Of a stretch of DNA of 64,000 nt, positions 26,303 through 39,546 are shown in pieces. The position numbers and the translations under genes were made by a program. This DNA is from Ovis canadensis (lineage: Eukaryota > Chordata > Mammalia > Artiodactyla > Bovidae): assembly GCF_042477335.2 (NCBI RefSeq), contig NC_091245.1, positions 224,563,501 to 224,627,500 of the forward strand. The letters are read 5' to 3'. The first letter of the stretch is position 1. Every line of letters begins with the position of its first letter. A model generated the notes under the pieces. It made no database searches. It saw only the letters and a program-made list of their open reading frames with translations, and was not told where the DNA came from.

Positions 26303-26600
26303 AAGTTCAGTTCAGTTCAGTTGCTCAGTCGAGTTCGACTCTTTGTGACACCATCGACTGCAGCACGCCAGGCTTCCCTGTCTATCACCAACTCCCAGAG
26401 CTTGCTCAAATTCTTGTCCAGTGATGCCATCAAGCCATCTCATCCTCTGTCATCCCCTTCTCCTCCTGCCTTCAATCTTTTCCAGGATCAGCGCCTTTTC
26501 CAGTGAGTCAGTTCTTCACATCAGGTGGACAAAGTATTGGAGTTTCAGCTTCAGCATCAGTCCTTCCAATTCAGGATTGGTTTCCTTTAGGATGGACTGA
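26303..26600 (-). mobile_element. BovB LINE, 3' end fragment
   Basis: About 300 bp of the BovB 3' terminus in minus orientation, with a (ttcag)n-type tail at the left. It ends abruptly at the 'aggatggactg' block. Confidence 0.9.
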
Positions 26601-26611
26601 AAGACCCCAGT

Positions 26612-26740
26612 GTTTTTAATTTTTATTGGAATATGGTTGATTTACAACATTGTGCTGCTTTCTGCTGTACAGCAAAGTGTACCAGTCATAAATATACACA
26701 CACACACACACACATACACACACACATATCTACTCTTTTT
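26612..26740. mobile_element. L1-type 3' UTR fragment plus (CA)n
   Basis: The block 'attggaatatggttgattta' followed by 'gctgtacagcaaagtgtacc' matches a common L1-associated motif. A CA repeat follows at about 26695-26727. Orientation and exact family are uncertain. Confidence 0.5.
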
Positions 26741-26965
26741 TAGAGCTTCCTAGGTAACTCAAGAGGTAAAGAATCTACTTGCCAATGAAGGAGCCACAAG
26801 AGACTCAGTTTTAACCCCTGGGTGGGAAAGATCCCCTGGAGGAGAAAATAACAACCCATTCCAGCATTATTGCTGGGATAAACCCATGGGACAGAGGAAC
26901 CTGGTGTGCTGCAGTCCATGGATTGGCAAAAGAGTCAGACGTGACTAAATGACTAAACAATAATG
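26741..26965 (+). mobile_element. Bov-tA SINE
   Basis: Has a diverged head (gagcttcctaggtaactcaa), a BovA unit and a gactaaacaataatg tail. Confidence 0.86.
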
Positions 26966-27100
26966 AAATTTCAAAATAGCAGTTTACAATCAATATAAAC
27001 TTATTACATTCACTCCTACCAAGATGTGTTATTATTTCTGTGCTCTGTATATTTTAAAAAAATATTGGTGATGAATTTATTTATGTAATACACCATTCTC

Positions 27101-29053
27101 TCAGTTCAGTTTGGTTCAGTTCAGCCACTGAGTCGTGTCTAACTCTTTGCAGCCACATGGCCTGCAGCACGCCAGGATTCCCTGTCCATCACCAACTAAC
27201 AGAGCTAACTCAAACTCATGTCCATCAGGTCAGTGATGCCATCCAACCATCTCATCCTCTGTCATCCCTTTCTCCTTCCACCATCAATCTTTCCCAGCAA
27301 CAATGTCTTTTCCAGTGAGTCAGTTCTTTGCATAAGGTGGCCAAAGTATTGGAGTTTCAGCTTGAGCATCAGTCCTCCCAATGAATATTCAGGACTAATT
27401 TCCTTTCGGATGGACTGGTTGGATCTCCTTGCATTCCAAGGGACTCTCAAGAGTCCTTCAACATCACAGTTCAAAAGCAGCAATTAGTCTGCACTCAACT
27501 TTCTTTATAGCCCAACTCTCACATCCATTGGAGAAGGTAATGGCACCCCACTCCAGTACTCTTGCCTGGAAAATCCCATGGATAGAGGAGCCTGGTAGGC
27601 TGCAGTCCATGGGGTCACTAAGAGTTGGACATGATTGAGCAACTTCACTTTCAATTTTCTCTTCCATGCATTGGAGAAGGAAATGGCAACCCACTCCAGT
27701 ATTCTTGCCTGGAGAATCCTAGGGACGGGGGAGCCTGGTGGGTGGCCGTCTATGGGGTAGCGCAGAGTCGGACACAACTGAAGTGACTTAGCAGCAGGAG
27801 CAGCAGCTCACAACCATACATGACTACTGGGAAAGCCATAGATTTGACTAGATGGACCTTTCTTGGCAAAGTATGTCTCTACTTTTTAGTATACTGTCTA
27901 GGTTGGTCATAACTCTCTTCCAAAGGGAATGTGTGTTTTACTTTGATGGCTGCAGTCACCATCTGCAGTGATTTTGGAGCCCCCAAAATAAAGTCTGTCA
28001 CTGTTTCCATTGTTTCCCCATCTATTTGCCATGAAGTGATGGGACCAGATACCATGATCTTAGTTTTCTGAATGTTGAGTTTTAACCAATTTTTTCACTC
28101 TTCTCTTTCACTTTCATCAAGAGGCCCTTTAGTTCTTCTTCGCTTTCTGCTATAAGGGTGGTGTCACGTGCATATCTGAGGTTATTTATATTTCTCCCTG
28201 TAATCTTGATTCAAGCTTGTGCTTCATCCAGCCCAGCTTTTCTCATGATGTATACTGCATATAAGCTAAATACACAAGGAGACGATATATAGCCTTGATG
28301 TACTCCTTTCCTAATTTGGAACCAGTCTGTTGTTCTATGTCCAGTTCTAACTGTAGCTTATTGAGTTGTATAGAGATTTCTATGGAGGTCAGTCAAGTGG
28401 TCTGGTATTCCCACCTCTTTAAGAATTTTCCACAGTTTGTTGTGATCCACACAGTCAAAGGCTTTGGTGTAGTCAATAAAACAGAAGTAGATGTTTTTCT
28501 GAAATTCTCTTGTCTTTTGATGATTCAGAGGATGTTGGCAATTTGATCTCTGGTTCCTCTGCCTTTTCTAAATCCACCTTGAACATCTGAAGTTCATGGT
28601 TCATGTACTGTTGAAGCCTGGCTTGGAGAATTTTGAGCATTACTTTACTTGCATGTGAGAGGAGTATATTGTGTGGTAGTTTGAACATTATTTGGGATTG
28701 TCTTTCTTTGGGATTGGAATGAAAACGGACCTTTTCTAGTCCTGTGGCTGCTGCTGAGTTTTTTAAATTTGCTGGCATATTGAGTGTAACACTTTCACAG
28801 CATCATCTTTTAGAACCTGAAATAGCTCAACTGGACTTCCATCACCTCCACTAGTTTTGTTCATAGTGACGGTTCCTAAGGCCCTTTGTTGACTATGATG
28901 CCCATTCCATTTCTTCTAAGGGATTCTTGCCCGCAATAATAGATATAACGGTCATCTGAGTTAAATTCACCCATTCCAGTCCATTTTAGTTCACTGATTC
29001 CTCAAATGTCCATGTTCACTCTTGCCATTTCTTTTCTGACCACTTCCAATTTA
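27101..29053 (-). mobile_element. BovB LINE with internal deletion
   Basis: On the minus strand, 27101-28885 covers the 3' end, the post-RT region and the RT (with 27529-27806 occupied by a later SINE). At 28885/28886 the sequence jumps to the 5' endonuclease part. That part (28886-29053) includes the strand encoding ELKWTGMGEFNSDD-like sequence. Consensus order is kept but a large middle section is missing. The RT is full of stops, so the copy is old and dead. Confidence 0.9.
27529..27806 (+). mobile_element. Bov-A2 SINE (dimer) inside BovB
   Basis: Two BovA monomers are arranged in tandem (27529-27655 and 27668-27806), with an agcagcaggagcagcag-like tail. An 11-bp target-site duplication with one mismatch (27518-27528 and 27807-27817) proves insertion into the existing BovB. 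Confidence 0.94.
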
Positions 29054-31344
29054 CAATATTCTCTAGTGTAAGATATTTTAATCAGAACTGTTTCTAATGG
29101 GAAGAAATAAAGACAGCATAAGGTTCCTGAATTTATTGAAGTATAAAAAAATTGTTAATAGCAAATAAATGTTTGCAAACTGTGTTAAAGGCATAGAAAA
29201 ATAATGTGCAATTTTATGATTATAATTCTAGGTAGAAATCCAAAATCAAGTTTCCATAATATAAGTCACATAGTCATGTTTTTAAAATAAGAAGTATTGG
29301 GTAATGCCTCTATTGGATGACATGTACTGCTGATATAGAGGTAAATAAGACACATTAATATCTTTTATCAAACATTTCATAACTGGAGGAAAAGTGTTAT
29401 ATAGCCCAAATGTATTTTAGTCATTCCTGATAAAAATTAATGTTGAACTCAGTAGCTACATCCTTCAACTATTAAAATGAGAAAATTTTAAAAGAACTTT
29501 TTACATCACTTCTTAAAACGTAACATTGAGCAGACATAGCTCTTTTTAGTAAAGAAAGAAAATATTGACAAATATAATTGTCATAGTGAAATCTATACTT
29601 ATTCTCATCAGAAAATTGAATTTCATTTCTTTCAATTAGTGAAATTTTCAACGATTGTCCTAAAGGGTTGAAAGGTTTTCTTTCATAGTTTCAGTTAGAA
29701 TTCCGGTTAGAATATTTGTTGTAGAAAATAAATATTGATTCACTTAAACTTGCAAATTATGTCACAGGAGATTGACAAGATTGAAATACACATTTTTTTT
29801 TTCTGCTCTGAGAATGAGGAAGGAACCACCAGAAAATAATTAGAAGAGCCAGAGATGGTTTTGTTTTGGAGAATAGGCATCAGTTGAAAATCAGAAAAGG
29901 GATGGAAGAAATAAAGCCACCTGAATGCAAAAGAGTAGGAGATTTGCATCTCCAAAATCACACAGGCTCAGTTCTTATAATAAATCCCCCCCATTTCTTT
30001 CTCCGTATATGTGCATATCTTCTAATGGTCCTATTTCTCTGGAAAACCTTGATGTAACAACTCTCTCTTATCCATGAATATTTATCCATTCTGAATAATA
30101 ATTTTTCCAGGAACAAAAAAAAGGAACTGGATCAACTGACTTTAAATTCCTTTGTAACCAGAATTTCTGTGAGTTACAATTTAAGGTCATTTTTTCAAAG
30201 ATATGACAGCTTGAATGAGCTGCATTCTATTTCCATTGTTGATCACTTATGATATAATTTTTAGTAAGTGCTAAGAGGAAATAGTTGTAATTATGTACTA
30301 AGTAATAACCATGTAAACACAGTCTGTTTATAAAGAAATAGGTTTTAAGTCCATATTTTACTAGCAAAATTGTTGGAGAGAAAAAAATCTAGAAGTACAG
30401 ATTTGTCCTCCCAAATGACCACTTTTTTTTTTTAATGAACTGGCTGAAACACCTAATACTTTGTTAACATTTTAGTAGAGCTATTGCTTTGCTTGAAATT
30501 ATATTTATTTTCAATGGTTAGTCCATCTTTGCAATGTTATTTTGCCTTTAAAAGCTAATGATCTATGCAGAATTCACATACATATATCATCAAAAGCATT
30601 TACATAAAGACACAAAATAATTTATTTTCTTGATAATCCAACCATGTTGGCAACTATGTTTTATAAACAGATGGCACTATGATAAATTATCCAGTGCATA
30701 GAAATTATGGTATGAATCTGGAAACTGCACAGACGCTTATAATGAGACATTCATGATCACATACCACTTGCACATTCAGAGAATGACAAAGCCTTCTGTT
30801 GTAAAGACATTTACACGGTGAGGTTTCCTTTAGTAATGTTTAGGGATGCTGCTTTCCTTTAAGGGTGATGTATTACCTAGGAAATAAATTTACTTATATT
30901 TACTTAAGGCAAAATATTTCTAAGAAAAATTTGAATTGGAAAGATCAAGTTAATACAATTTCATATAAAGATTTGAAAATAATCTGGACTTAAAGGTTTT
31001 TGCAAAGCTAGGTTTCCAGATCTCAATAAGATTTTAAATTTCAACCTCAAATCTCTCCAAGCTGTCAGGAGAAAATCTTCATCTGAATATATAAAAATAA
31101 TATAAAGTAAAAAAAAAATGCTGATATCTAGATATAAAAATTGTACTGCTATGTTAATTCTCCTTGAAATACAGGCTACAGAGCAGCAGATAAAATGGAC
31201 CATTCAGGAAAAATATTTTCTTACAAAAGCACAAAGCTAATCAGCTTGAGTTGCAAAGGAATTTAAGATGATATGAATATGAAACTAGTGATTTGAAATG
31301 TTGAGCAATGATTTCCAAGGAAGGCAGATAAATCACTCCCCTTA
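29054..31344. other. Gene-free AT-rich sequence
   Basis: No recognised gene, SINE or LINE. Frames of 60-80 codons are present but lack motifs. Confidence 0.5.
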
Positions 31345-31447
31345 ACTGGAAAATCCCATGGAGAGAGGAGCCTGGTGAGCTACAGTCCATGCATGGGGTC
31401 ACAAAAGAGTGAGACATGACTGAAGTGACTAAACAACAACAAAAAAG
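31345..31447 (+). mobile_element. Bov-A SINE, 3' half
   Basis: Begins within the BovA unit (aaaatcccatggagagagga) and ends with actaaacaacaacaaaaaag. A 5'-truncated copy. Confidence 0.85.
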
Positions 31448-31899
31448 AGAGAGATCAATTTTTCCCTGTATTTTCTTAATTTTACTCTGTGGACTCTTTA
31501 CTTTTTATTTTAATGTTGAGGTGCTGTGACAGCTATAACAAAACAAGGGAACTATCAAGAAACACCCAAGTCAACAGTTTTCAAAATATGAATTAGGGAT
31601 CTCTGAATTTCTATGAAATCTTTTAGCGGATCAGTAAAGTCAAGTCTTCATAACACAGATACCTCGTTTGTATTTTTCACACTCATTATCTCATGAGCAC
31701 GCAGTGGAGTTTTCCAGAGGCTACATTACATGTGATATCACAATGGATTGAATGTGCAAGCAGTTATGAGAATTTAACTGTTTGCTATTGACAGATATTA
31801 AATTTTTTTATGTTAATGTCCCTCTTCTGACTAAAATTGTTTTGTGATTTCAAAAATCAAGTTATTTTGCTTAAAAATGTATTTAACTTAACATGTAGT
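31448..31899. other. Gene-free sequence
   Basis: No recognised feature. Confidence 0.5.
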
Positions 31900-31912
31900 A
31901 GATTACTATTTT

Positions 31913-32124
31913 GGGCTTCCCTGGTGGCTCAGTTGGTAAAGAATCTGCCTGCAGTACAGGAGACCCAGTTTCGATCCTTGGGTCAGGAAGATCCCCTGGA
32001 GAAAGAAATGGCAACCCATTCCAGTATTGTTGCTTGGAAAATCCTATGGACAGAGAAGCCTGGTGGGCTACAGTCCATGGGGTCACAAGAGTCGGGCATG
32101 GCTTAGTGAGTAAACCACAACCAC
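31913..32124 (+). mobile_element. Bov-tA SINE
   Basis: A full-length copy starting gggcttccctggtggctcag. A 13-bp target-site duplication with one mismatch flanks it (31900-31912 and 32125-32137). Confidence 0.95.
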
Positions 32125-32289
32125 AGATCACTATTTTAAGTAAATTAAAAAAAAAATTCTGCTCTAAGTTCTAACACTGTAAATATTAATATGTGTAGCT
32201 CATTAAAAAGCTATTTGAACCTTCAATAATCTTTAAGTGTATAAAGAATTCAACATTTCTAAACTTTAAGATGTTCTGCCATAAATTCA

Positions 32290-32315
32290 GGCTTCCCTGG
32301 TAGTTCAGATGGTAA
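32290..32315 (+). mobile_element. Bov-tA head fragment
   Basis: Only the first ~26 bp of a Bov-tA (ggcttccctggtagttcaga) are present. Confidence 0.6.
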
Positions 32316-34029
32316 CCAATAGCTGGGATTATTGCCACTTTCCATATAAATATAAAAACCTAAGCTGATCAGAATGCCCTGATATGTACATCTCCCTCTT
32401 CTGTTAACCTATTCAATTAAAATAAAGATTTTTTTTTCATATTAAAATCACTGTGCTAAGTACCAGGGTTGAAATTACCAGTAAACCCCTATGTCTATCA
32501 CGGAAAGATGCAGTGTTCTAGATTACCATATTCTTACAACTGTGAGGGAGATATTTGCTTGGGAAATTGCACCCTATATCTGATATGGAGCTCTGTTCAC
32601 TAAATACTGCTTTTGCATTTTATGCTAGTTATTATGCCTTAGTTATTCTTTATCTGCAATTACAGCACTGAATTAAGTTACCTGCTTCCTATACCTAATG
32701 TGGTGGTGTCCCTTTTTTACACAAGGCTCAGAGTTTACCTGGGCTATGCACATTGCCTCAAAAGTTTTTCAGTTTACATGATAAGAATATAAAAAATAAT
32801 ATTCTTGCAATGTCCTTACAGTGTTCTGAGAGTCTATTTTAATGTCAAAGCACTTGATTGGTTAAAGTAAGGCTTAGTCAAGAGAATAAAATATCATGGA
32901 AAAGCAAATGTTTAAGGCACCTATAGCAAAACATAAGCTTATGTCATAATAAGGATTAGATGATAGAGTCACTTGACCCAAGGAAGATGTAGTTCATCTG
33001 ACAAAGAATGGGATTTAGAAGAAGATACTGAAAACTGCAGTCAGAAGTGAGATTTATGGAGGCCATGCAAGGAGAAGCAAACACAGCATCACAAGTCTGG
33101 CCAGTCTGGGTCATGTTATCACAGAGCTATGTGGGATCCAGACCAATACATGAGTCTCATCAGTTCCCAAGTGAGCATGTGCCTCATCTGTGCTGGGCTA
33201 AGGAGTCTTGTAGGTTATGCATCTCATCATTTCTAGTAAGGGTCTTCATCAACAATTTCCTACAGGTTGCTTATGAATAGTCACACAGAAGTGATTCTCG
33301 TCAGTGCTACAAGATTTTGCAGATCTCCAATCAAAAGGGTTAATGTGGGTGCTCCAGGTTTTACATCAAAACCTCTTGTAAACCTTTTGAATAACATCAG
33401 AGAATTTACAAAATTATAATTATACACAAGACATAGACCATAGCTGCTGGGCTATAAAGGTATAAATCAGACAGACCTATTACTCATGAGGATTTATATC
33501 CATACCACAGAGTCAATACCAATCTTTGGGGAAAAAGAAAAAAAGAGAATTCTAGTCATTTGAACCCAAAGTCATAACTGACCCTTTAGGGGAAAAAAAT
33601 ATACCAAGAAAGAAAGCTTTTTCAAGAAAATAAAAAGTGAAAAATACAGAAAATAACCTCTAAAGCTTCCTTCTTGGATTTTAAACTTTCAAAATATGGA
33701 AACTCTTTTCAAGTACAGAATATGAATCTCCACAGGAAAATCCTAAATGTTATAGCCAAGAGAATATTTGAAGAGGTTAGAATTTGTAGAAAAAGACTCA
33801 TCTGTATATCTAGGACAGAAAGAATATGTGTAGCTGGTAATGTGAACACTAAGCCACTTTGAAGATGTTGTGAGCAGGCAGAAAAGAGTCTTGTCATTAT
33901 TAGGGGGTGAGGATGCCTGCATCCCTCTTGAATTAGATGCAGCTGTGATTCCACTGGAGAATGATGCACAACTGCTCAAAGAAAGCCTTGCCTATGCTAG
34001 TGGCAAAGCTACCAATGGAGGACACGAAC
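32316..34029. other. Gene-free sequence
   Basis: No recognised gene. Frames at 33047-33280 (77 codons, plus) and 33709-33969 (86 codons, minus) show no recognisable domain. Confidence 0.5.
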
Positions 34030-34133
34030 ATTCTTGGACCCACTGCAGACCTTCTGAATTGAAAACTCTGGGTGCAGAGATTTAACAAGCTCCTCTGATG
34101 ATTCTGATGCAGTTATTTTGAGAATCACTATTC
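34030..34133 (+). mobile_element. hAT-Charlie-type MER fragment
   Basis: The blocks 'ccttctgaattgaaaactct', 'agatttaacaagctcctctg' and 'tgattctgatgcagttattt', ending in gagaatcact, match a common non-autonomous mammalian hAT element. I cannot assign the subfamily. Confidence 0.6.
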
Positions 34134-34138
34134 CAGGT

Positions 34139-34262
34139 TGAAGAAGGAAATGGCAACCCACGCTAGTATTCTTGCCTGGAAAATCCCATGGACAGAGGAG
34201 CCTGGTAGGCTACAGTCCATGGGTTCACAAAGACTTGGACACGACTGATCAACTGAGCACTT
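34139..34262 (+). mobile_element. Bov-A SINE
   Basis: A single BovA unit from gaagaaggaaatggcaaccc to gatcaactgagcac. It inserted next to the MER fragment. Confidence 0.88.
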
Positions 34263-34272
34263 TCTGGGTTAA

Positions 34273-34503
34273 GGGGCTTCCTAGGTGGTGCTGAAGAAGT
34301 GATGTGTTAGTTGCTCAGTCTCAACCCACCTGCCAATGCAGAAGACATAAGAGACTCGGGTTCTAGCCGAAGGTTGGGAAGATCCATGGGAAGAGAGCGT
34401 AGCAATCCACTCCAGTATTCTTGCTTGGAGAATCCCCGCAGAGAGAAGGCCTGGCCACAGGGTCACAAAGAGTTAGACACGACTAAAATGACATAGCACA
34501 CAA
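34273..34503 (+). mobile_element. Bov-tA SINE, rearranged head
   Basis: Has the head ggggcttcctaggtgg, then a short foreign stretch that contains ttagttgctcagtctcaac (BovA tail-like), then a normal body and tail. This suggests an internal rearrangement or gene conversion. Confidence 0.8.
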
Positions 34504-35106
34504 GCATTCTAGCATGCAAACCTTAAGATGTAGTATCCTCTACTATTCAATTTCTGGAGATATGGCACGTCATAGAAAAATCAAGTTTGAGAGTATTTGG
34601 CTTTCAACTCTAGGACAAAATGGCATCCTTGCCTAAGAGTAAGTGTCTTTTTCAGGAAACAGTGGTGTACTTGGATAGAATGAAATTAAGGTAATATTTT
34701 CCAGATGAAAGTAATGGAATTCTATTTCTAGTAATCTCAGCTGTATGCTGGTTTCCACACCCATTAAAATAATGACATACATTGTATCAGAGGAAGTTCA
34801 AATATAGCCTAAATATTTATTGATCAATTTTGAGTTTCAAATTAGATAATCTTTTAATCTAATGAACATAATTGACTTTGGTATTCCTTTTCCTTCACAT
34901 TTTAGAAGCTTCTTTTCAAATATCAAGATAAAATGAGAAGTCTAAGCACAACTTTTTGCCAAAGCCAAATGTAGGGTGAATATAGTATATAAATGACATA
35001 CGGACAGTTTTCTGTGACTTAGAAAAGACATAAACATGTGAGTATTGGCTGTAACATAAATATAGAGAATAGAAGACTTGTTAAGATATTGATTAAGGCC
35101 TCAATA
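34504..35106. other. Gene-free sequence
   Basis: No recognised feature. Confidence 0.5.
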
Positions 35107-35327
35107 GGGCTTCCCCATTGGCTCAGCGGTAAAGAATCCATCTGCCATGCAAGAGACACGGGACATGCGATTCAATCCCTGGGTTGGAAAGAACCCCTGG
35201 AGGAGGGCATGGCCACCCACTTAGGTATTCTTGCCTGGGAGGATTCCATGGGCTGAGGAGCCTGGCAGGTTATAGTTCACTGGGTCACAAAGAGTCGTAC
35301 ATGACTGAGGTGACTGAGCACACATCC
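35107..35327 (+). mobile_element. Bov-tA SINE
   Basis: Complete copy with head (gggcttccccattggctcag), BovA unit and tail (gactgagcacacatcc). Confidence 0.9.
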
Positions 35328-36100
35328 AGGGCTCTGATAACGGACAACAGCCACTCCACCACCACTTAGGATGGGGGAAGAGAAAACAATTGCAAGACAG
35401 GACAAAGACCAAACTGAAAGAAAAGACTTGCTCTCTGCGGCACATTATCATCATGGAAGAGGAGAAGTAGCAGTTGGACATTCATAGACATTTCTAGTCA
35501 GAAGAAGAGCTGGAGATGGTGCACAGGGATCTAACTGAGAGCTTGCCTGAAACAGGCATGAGCTACAGAGGGTCTTCTTCACTACTAGAGTGTGTGGCCA
35601 GGCTGAGGATCTGAGATCTGTAAGGGACCCCAAGTTGGAATAAGGGAACAGAAGAATCCAGGAATCTCATGATCTCAGTCAGTCATCATGAATGACGACC
35701 ACGCTGATAGTCTAAAACCAGGATGGACCCGGTGTTCCTGACAGGATCCGTTCAGGAGTGACTGCCAGGGCAGTGTTTAGTGAGGACAAGAAGATGCTTA
35801 TGGGTGATGCCTTCCGCAGAGATTAGAAAACTTCACTTTGAACCAAAAGATCAAACTGGAAAGTCGTGATGAGACCATTTGAAGCACAAAGCAGCTCTGA
35901 CAATGTGTTCAAACTTTATATTGATAGAATATTTAAGTAAAAGGAACTATTGTCAACCAGAAGAAATCAAATTTAATAAACAAATGCAGAGGCCAGTACT
36001 CTATCTCTACCATCAGCAGGTATGTGTGTTCCAAGAGGCAATGAGGTCAGCTATAGATAACCAAGTTATATTGTCAGAGTCAAAATACATATCCATCTTC
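35328..36100. other. Gene-free sequence
   Basis: No recognised feature. Short frames only. Confidence 0.5.
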
Positions 36101-36389
36101 ATTGCAGGAGACCCAGGTTCAATTTCTGGGTTAGGAAGTTCCCTTGGAGAAGGGATCAGCTACCCACTCCAGTATTCTTGGGCTTACCTGGTGGCTTAGA
36201 TGGTAAAGAAACTGCTTGCAATTAGGGAGACCTGGATTTGATCCCTGGATTGGGAAGATCCCCTAGAAGAGGGCACAACAACCCCCTCCAGCATTCTTGC
36301 CTGGAGAATCCCCATGGACAGAGGAGTCTGGGGACAATAGTCCATGGGGTTGCAAGGAATCACACAGGATTGAACAACTAAACACAAAA
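36101..36389 (+). mobile_element. Bov-tA SINE with duplicated head
   Basis: A 5'-truncated first head (cattgcaggagacccaggtt) is followed by a complete second head (ggcttacctggtggcttaga at 36181) and a BovA tail. Same layout as the copy at 8979-9294. Confidence 0.88.
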
Positions 36390-39373
36390 TATATAGCCAA
36401 ACACAGAAGGAGTCAGAATCCATGGGCTTCTCTTTTCCTGAAATCTCAGATCTTCCAAGCGAAGCTGCCTCTCACAGCAAGTAAGGCACTTTTGCAACAT
36501 CTTAGATAAGTAGGTCAATTTTGTGTCCAAAGAGACGTTATACTGGCATTTAAGTAAATGCAGACTATCTGAAACAACAGTTACAGGCAATCTATGTGTA
36601 TATAAAAGCAGCAATAAACTGCATTTGTTGAAGTAAGATTTTCACTATCTGACTAGCATCTCTTCAGATAAATTTGAGAGGAAGGCTACAGCAGTCAAGT
36701 AGTTTCCCAGGAAAAATTTTGAAAAATCAGTATGACTTATTTATCAAAACTAAGCTGAGTAACCTGGTTGTGTGTTTTTCAAATAGTGGCATCTACTTCC
36801 AAGGCCAATGCAGCATGTAGCCAAGGTCTGAGTGCAAACAGGTCCAGATATGCTACATAAAATTACGCCAAATGAGATAATAAATGCCTTCTATAAAAAC
36901 AAACTTACTCATAAAAAGCATTCTTTGTTAACAGATAACTCATGCTGACAGCTTGTGAATTCCAGAATTCTTCAGGCAGTTTTTCTATTGGCAATTATTT
37001 CGGGCCTGAGTTTAAAATATTCACTGATTATCACAAAAAAGGTGGCTAAGGATGCATTTTAAAAAGAGAGTTTGGATAATTTTGGATTTGCAATGGCAGA
37101 CAATAGAGAGCCTTAATATGTTATATGTTATCTTTCTAGATGTATAGACCAATGAAAAGGATAAAGCACCAAAGAAAAGATCCCGGCAAACCATGCATGG
37201 TTATATAATTAAGATTACAGCCTTAACCAACAAAGACAAACTTCCAAATTGCACACATTTTTAAAATGCAGCCATAAATCTATTTAAAGTGCTTCTTCAT
37301 TCAGGCCTGCAAACATAGCATTGTCTTTGTCAATTTGTCTGTAGCCTGTTCTGGTAGGTGACATTGTTCTTGAGCACTAATCAATTGATGTCTCCGTGCC
37401 ATCTGGCATTCTGTTGCTAAGCACAGCAGCAACACTGTAAAGTGAAGTGTGAGTGGCAAGAAGCAGGGTTTGTGTTCATCACAATGTCACCGTCCAGACT
37501 ATACAGTCAATAAATCCTTCACATACCGGTCTTATCCTAATGGTGAAGAAATGCCTTGGCAATGCATGGGAGAAAATAGGATGAAAAATAATCACTCCAA
37601 TGAGACTTTGAAGATCTTGCTTTGTTTACAGAGTGACCTCGTAAAAAAAAGGATACTGTTCTTTACTTGGATGGGATATATATGTCATTACATAAAATGA
37701 CATTACTGAAAACTCTGAGCTCATATTTGTTCTTTCTCACCTAGATATATGTGCAACATTTCTTATGGACTCAATTTCATCTCTCAGCGGAGCCCTCCAT
37801 AACTTTTCTTCAAATTTCTGAGCATAAAAGGCAGCACTATTAATAATTATGCAGAAAAAGCAAGCTGATACCAAGAGTGTCCCAGGCAAAGTACAAGTCT
37901 GCAATTTGAGAAAGCTGTTCCATTAAATATTGTAAGATTCAAGAAAAAAAAAATATGTTCTCAAAATACTGCTAATAGTTTACTTTCAAAATATCACAGA
38001 TAATTGGCTATAGTTAAGCTTGGATGTGGTGAAATTGTACACAATTTTCCTTGATGCAAGAACAGTAAGGTGTTGATTTCAATTATAATCACTAAAACAT
38101 ATGAACTATAAACATGATGTACAGCCCAGTAAGTCTCTATTACTGTGTTTCATAGTTACCAAACTCAGCATAATCCGATGTGGGAATGTGTGTGATTAGT
38201 TCAAGTTACATCTCCCTGAATATGACATTCCAGATTTTCTATTCCTTAGACAAAAGATATATGCCTAACTTTCAAATAAATCACTCCATTGGCTATATCT
38301 GGCTGGAAAACAACTGGTTGAGAAAATACCATGGGGAAAGGTACTGGCAAATCCCTGTAGGAGGTAACCATCAATAATCGATGAATGGCTTCAAAGGTTA
38401 TTCCCAAATATGCAAAACATTTCTTCTTTTTAAAGCAGTGTACTTTCTCATTATAACAATGAAACTTTTAGAGTAACAGGCACACTGTACATTTAAAATT
38501 TTTTTTGAGAAAAAACAGTTTAAGTATTTTGTACATTTATACATTTAATTATACATTCAAACAACTACCAAATTTTTATAAAGTATATAATAATAATACT
38601 ATGTGCCAAGGAATTTACAAAGCACTGGCAATACAAACATATACAAATGACTATGCATTTTAGAAACAAATGTAGGAGGAGAGTGACACAAGAAAATTAA
38701 CATGGAAAGAACAAGAGTAAGGTATTTACTCTAAAAGCACTCCCTCTCTTTTTTCTATGACCACTTACCTTGGCTTATTCAGATGAGTTTAACTGAAGTA
38801 ATCACTGAGTAAAATAGTCACTTTAAAATTACTATTTGAGTGATATAGGTCAAAAGAAAGAGGAATAGGAAGAGGACTAATCATCCATCCTTCTATACAC
38901 ATTGTCACTTCAAAAGTAATAGATTCTTGGTGTACGGCCAACCTTCCTCATGACTGTTGTGACTGCCCATAAATGTACTTATGTTTCCTTTTGTAGTTTG
39001 ATATTGTTTTTGAAAATCCTCTACCGATAGACTATGATAACAGAGGTTGGGGCATTTCTTATTTCTCTAAGACCAAGTAAGAAGATCCAGACTCTGATCA
39101 CTGTTGGTGATACAATGCTATTGTGCTTTGGGGAACAAAGAATGAGTAAAACAGAAATCAAAATGTTTTCTGGTTATTCATATTTATAAAATATAAAATA
39201 GAGCTATGCCATGATATAATTCATTATGTGATTTTTCCATATATTTCTTTGTGATTTTTCCCTAAATTTAATGAAATACACAAAGCAGGAATATATAGTC
39301 TCTCTTGAAAGTTCTTACTGTCTTTACTGCATCCACCTGATACAGTACTTACAGTACACTGATATGGCTTACG
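36390..39373. other. Gene-free sequence
   Basis: About 3 kb with no recognised gene or ruminant repeat. The 83-codon frame at 37449-37700 has no known domain. Confidence 0.5.
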
Positions 39374-39382
39374 AAAGCTTAT

Positions 39383-39537
39383 CAGTTCAGTTCAGTTGCT
39401 CAGTTGTGTCCAACTCTTTGCAACCCCATGGGCTGCATCATACCAGGCTTCCCTGTCCATCACCAACTCCTGGAGCATGGCCAGACTCATGTCCATTGAG
39501 TTGGTGATGCCATCCAACCATCTCATCCTCTGGTATA
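39383..39537 (-). mobile_element. BovB LINE, 150-bp 3' stub
   Basis: Only the 3' terminus of BovB, with a (ttcag)n-like tail at the left. A 9-bp flanking repeat with one mismatch (39374-39382 and 39538-39546) is a likely target-site duplication. Confidence 0.88.
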
Positions 39538-39546
39538 AAAGATTAT

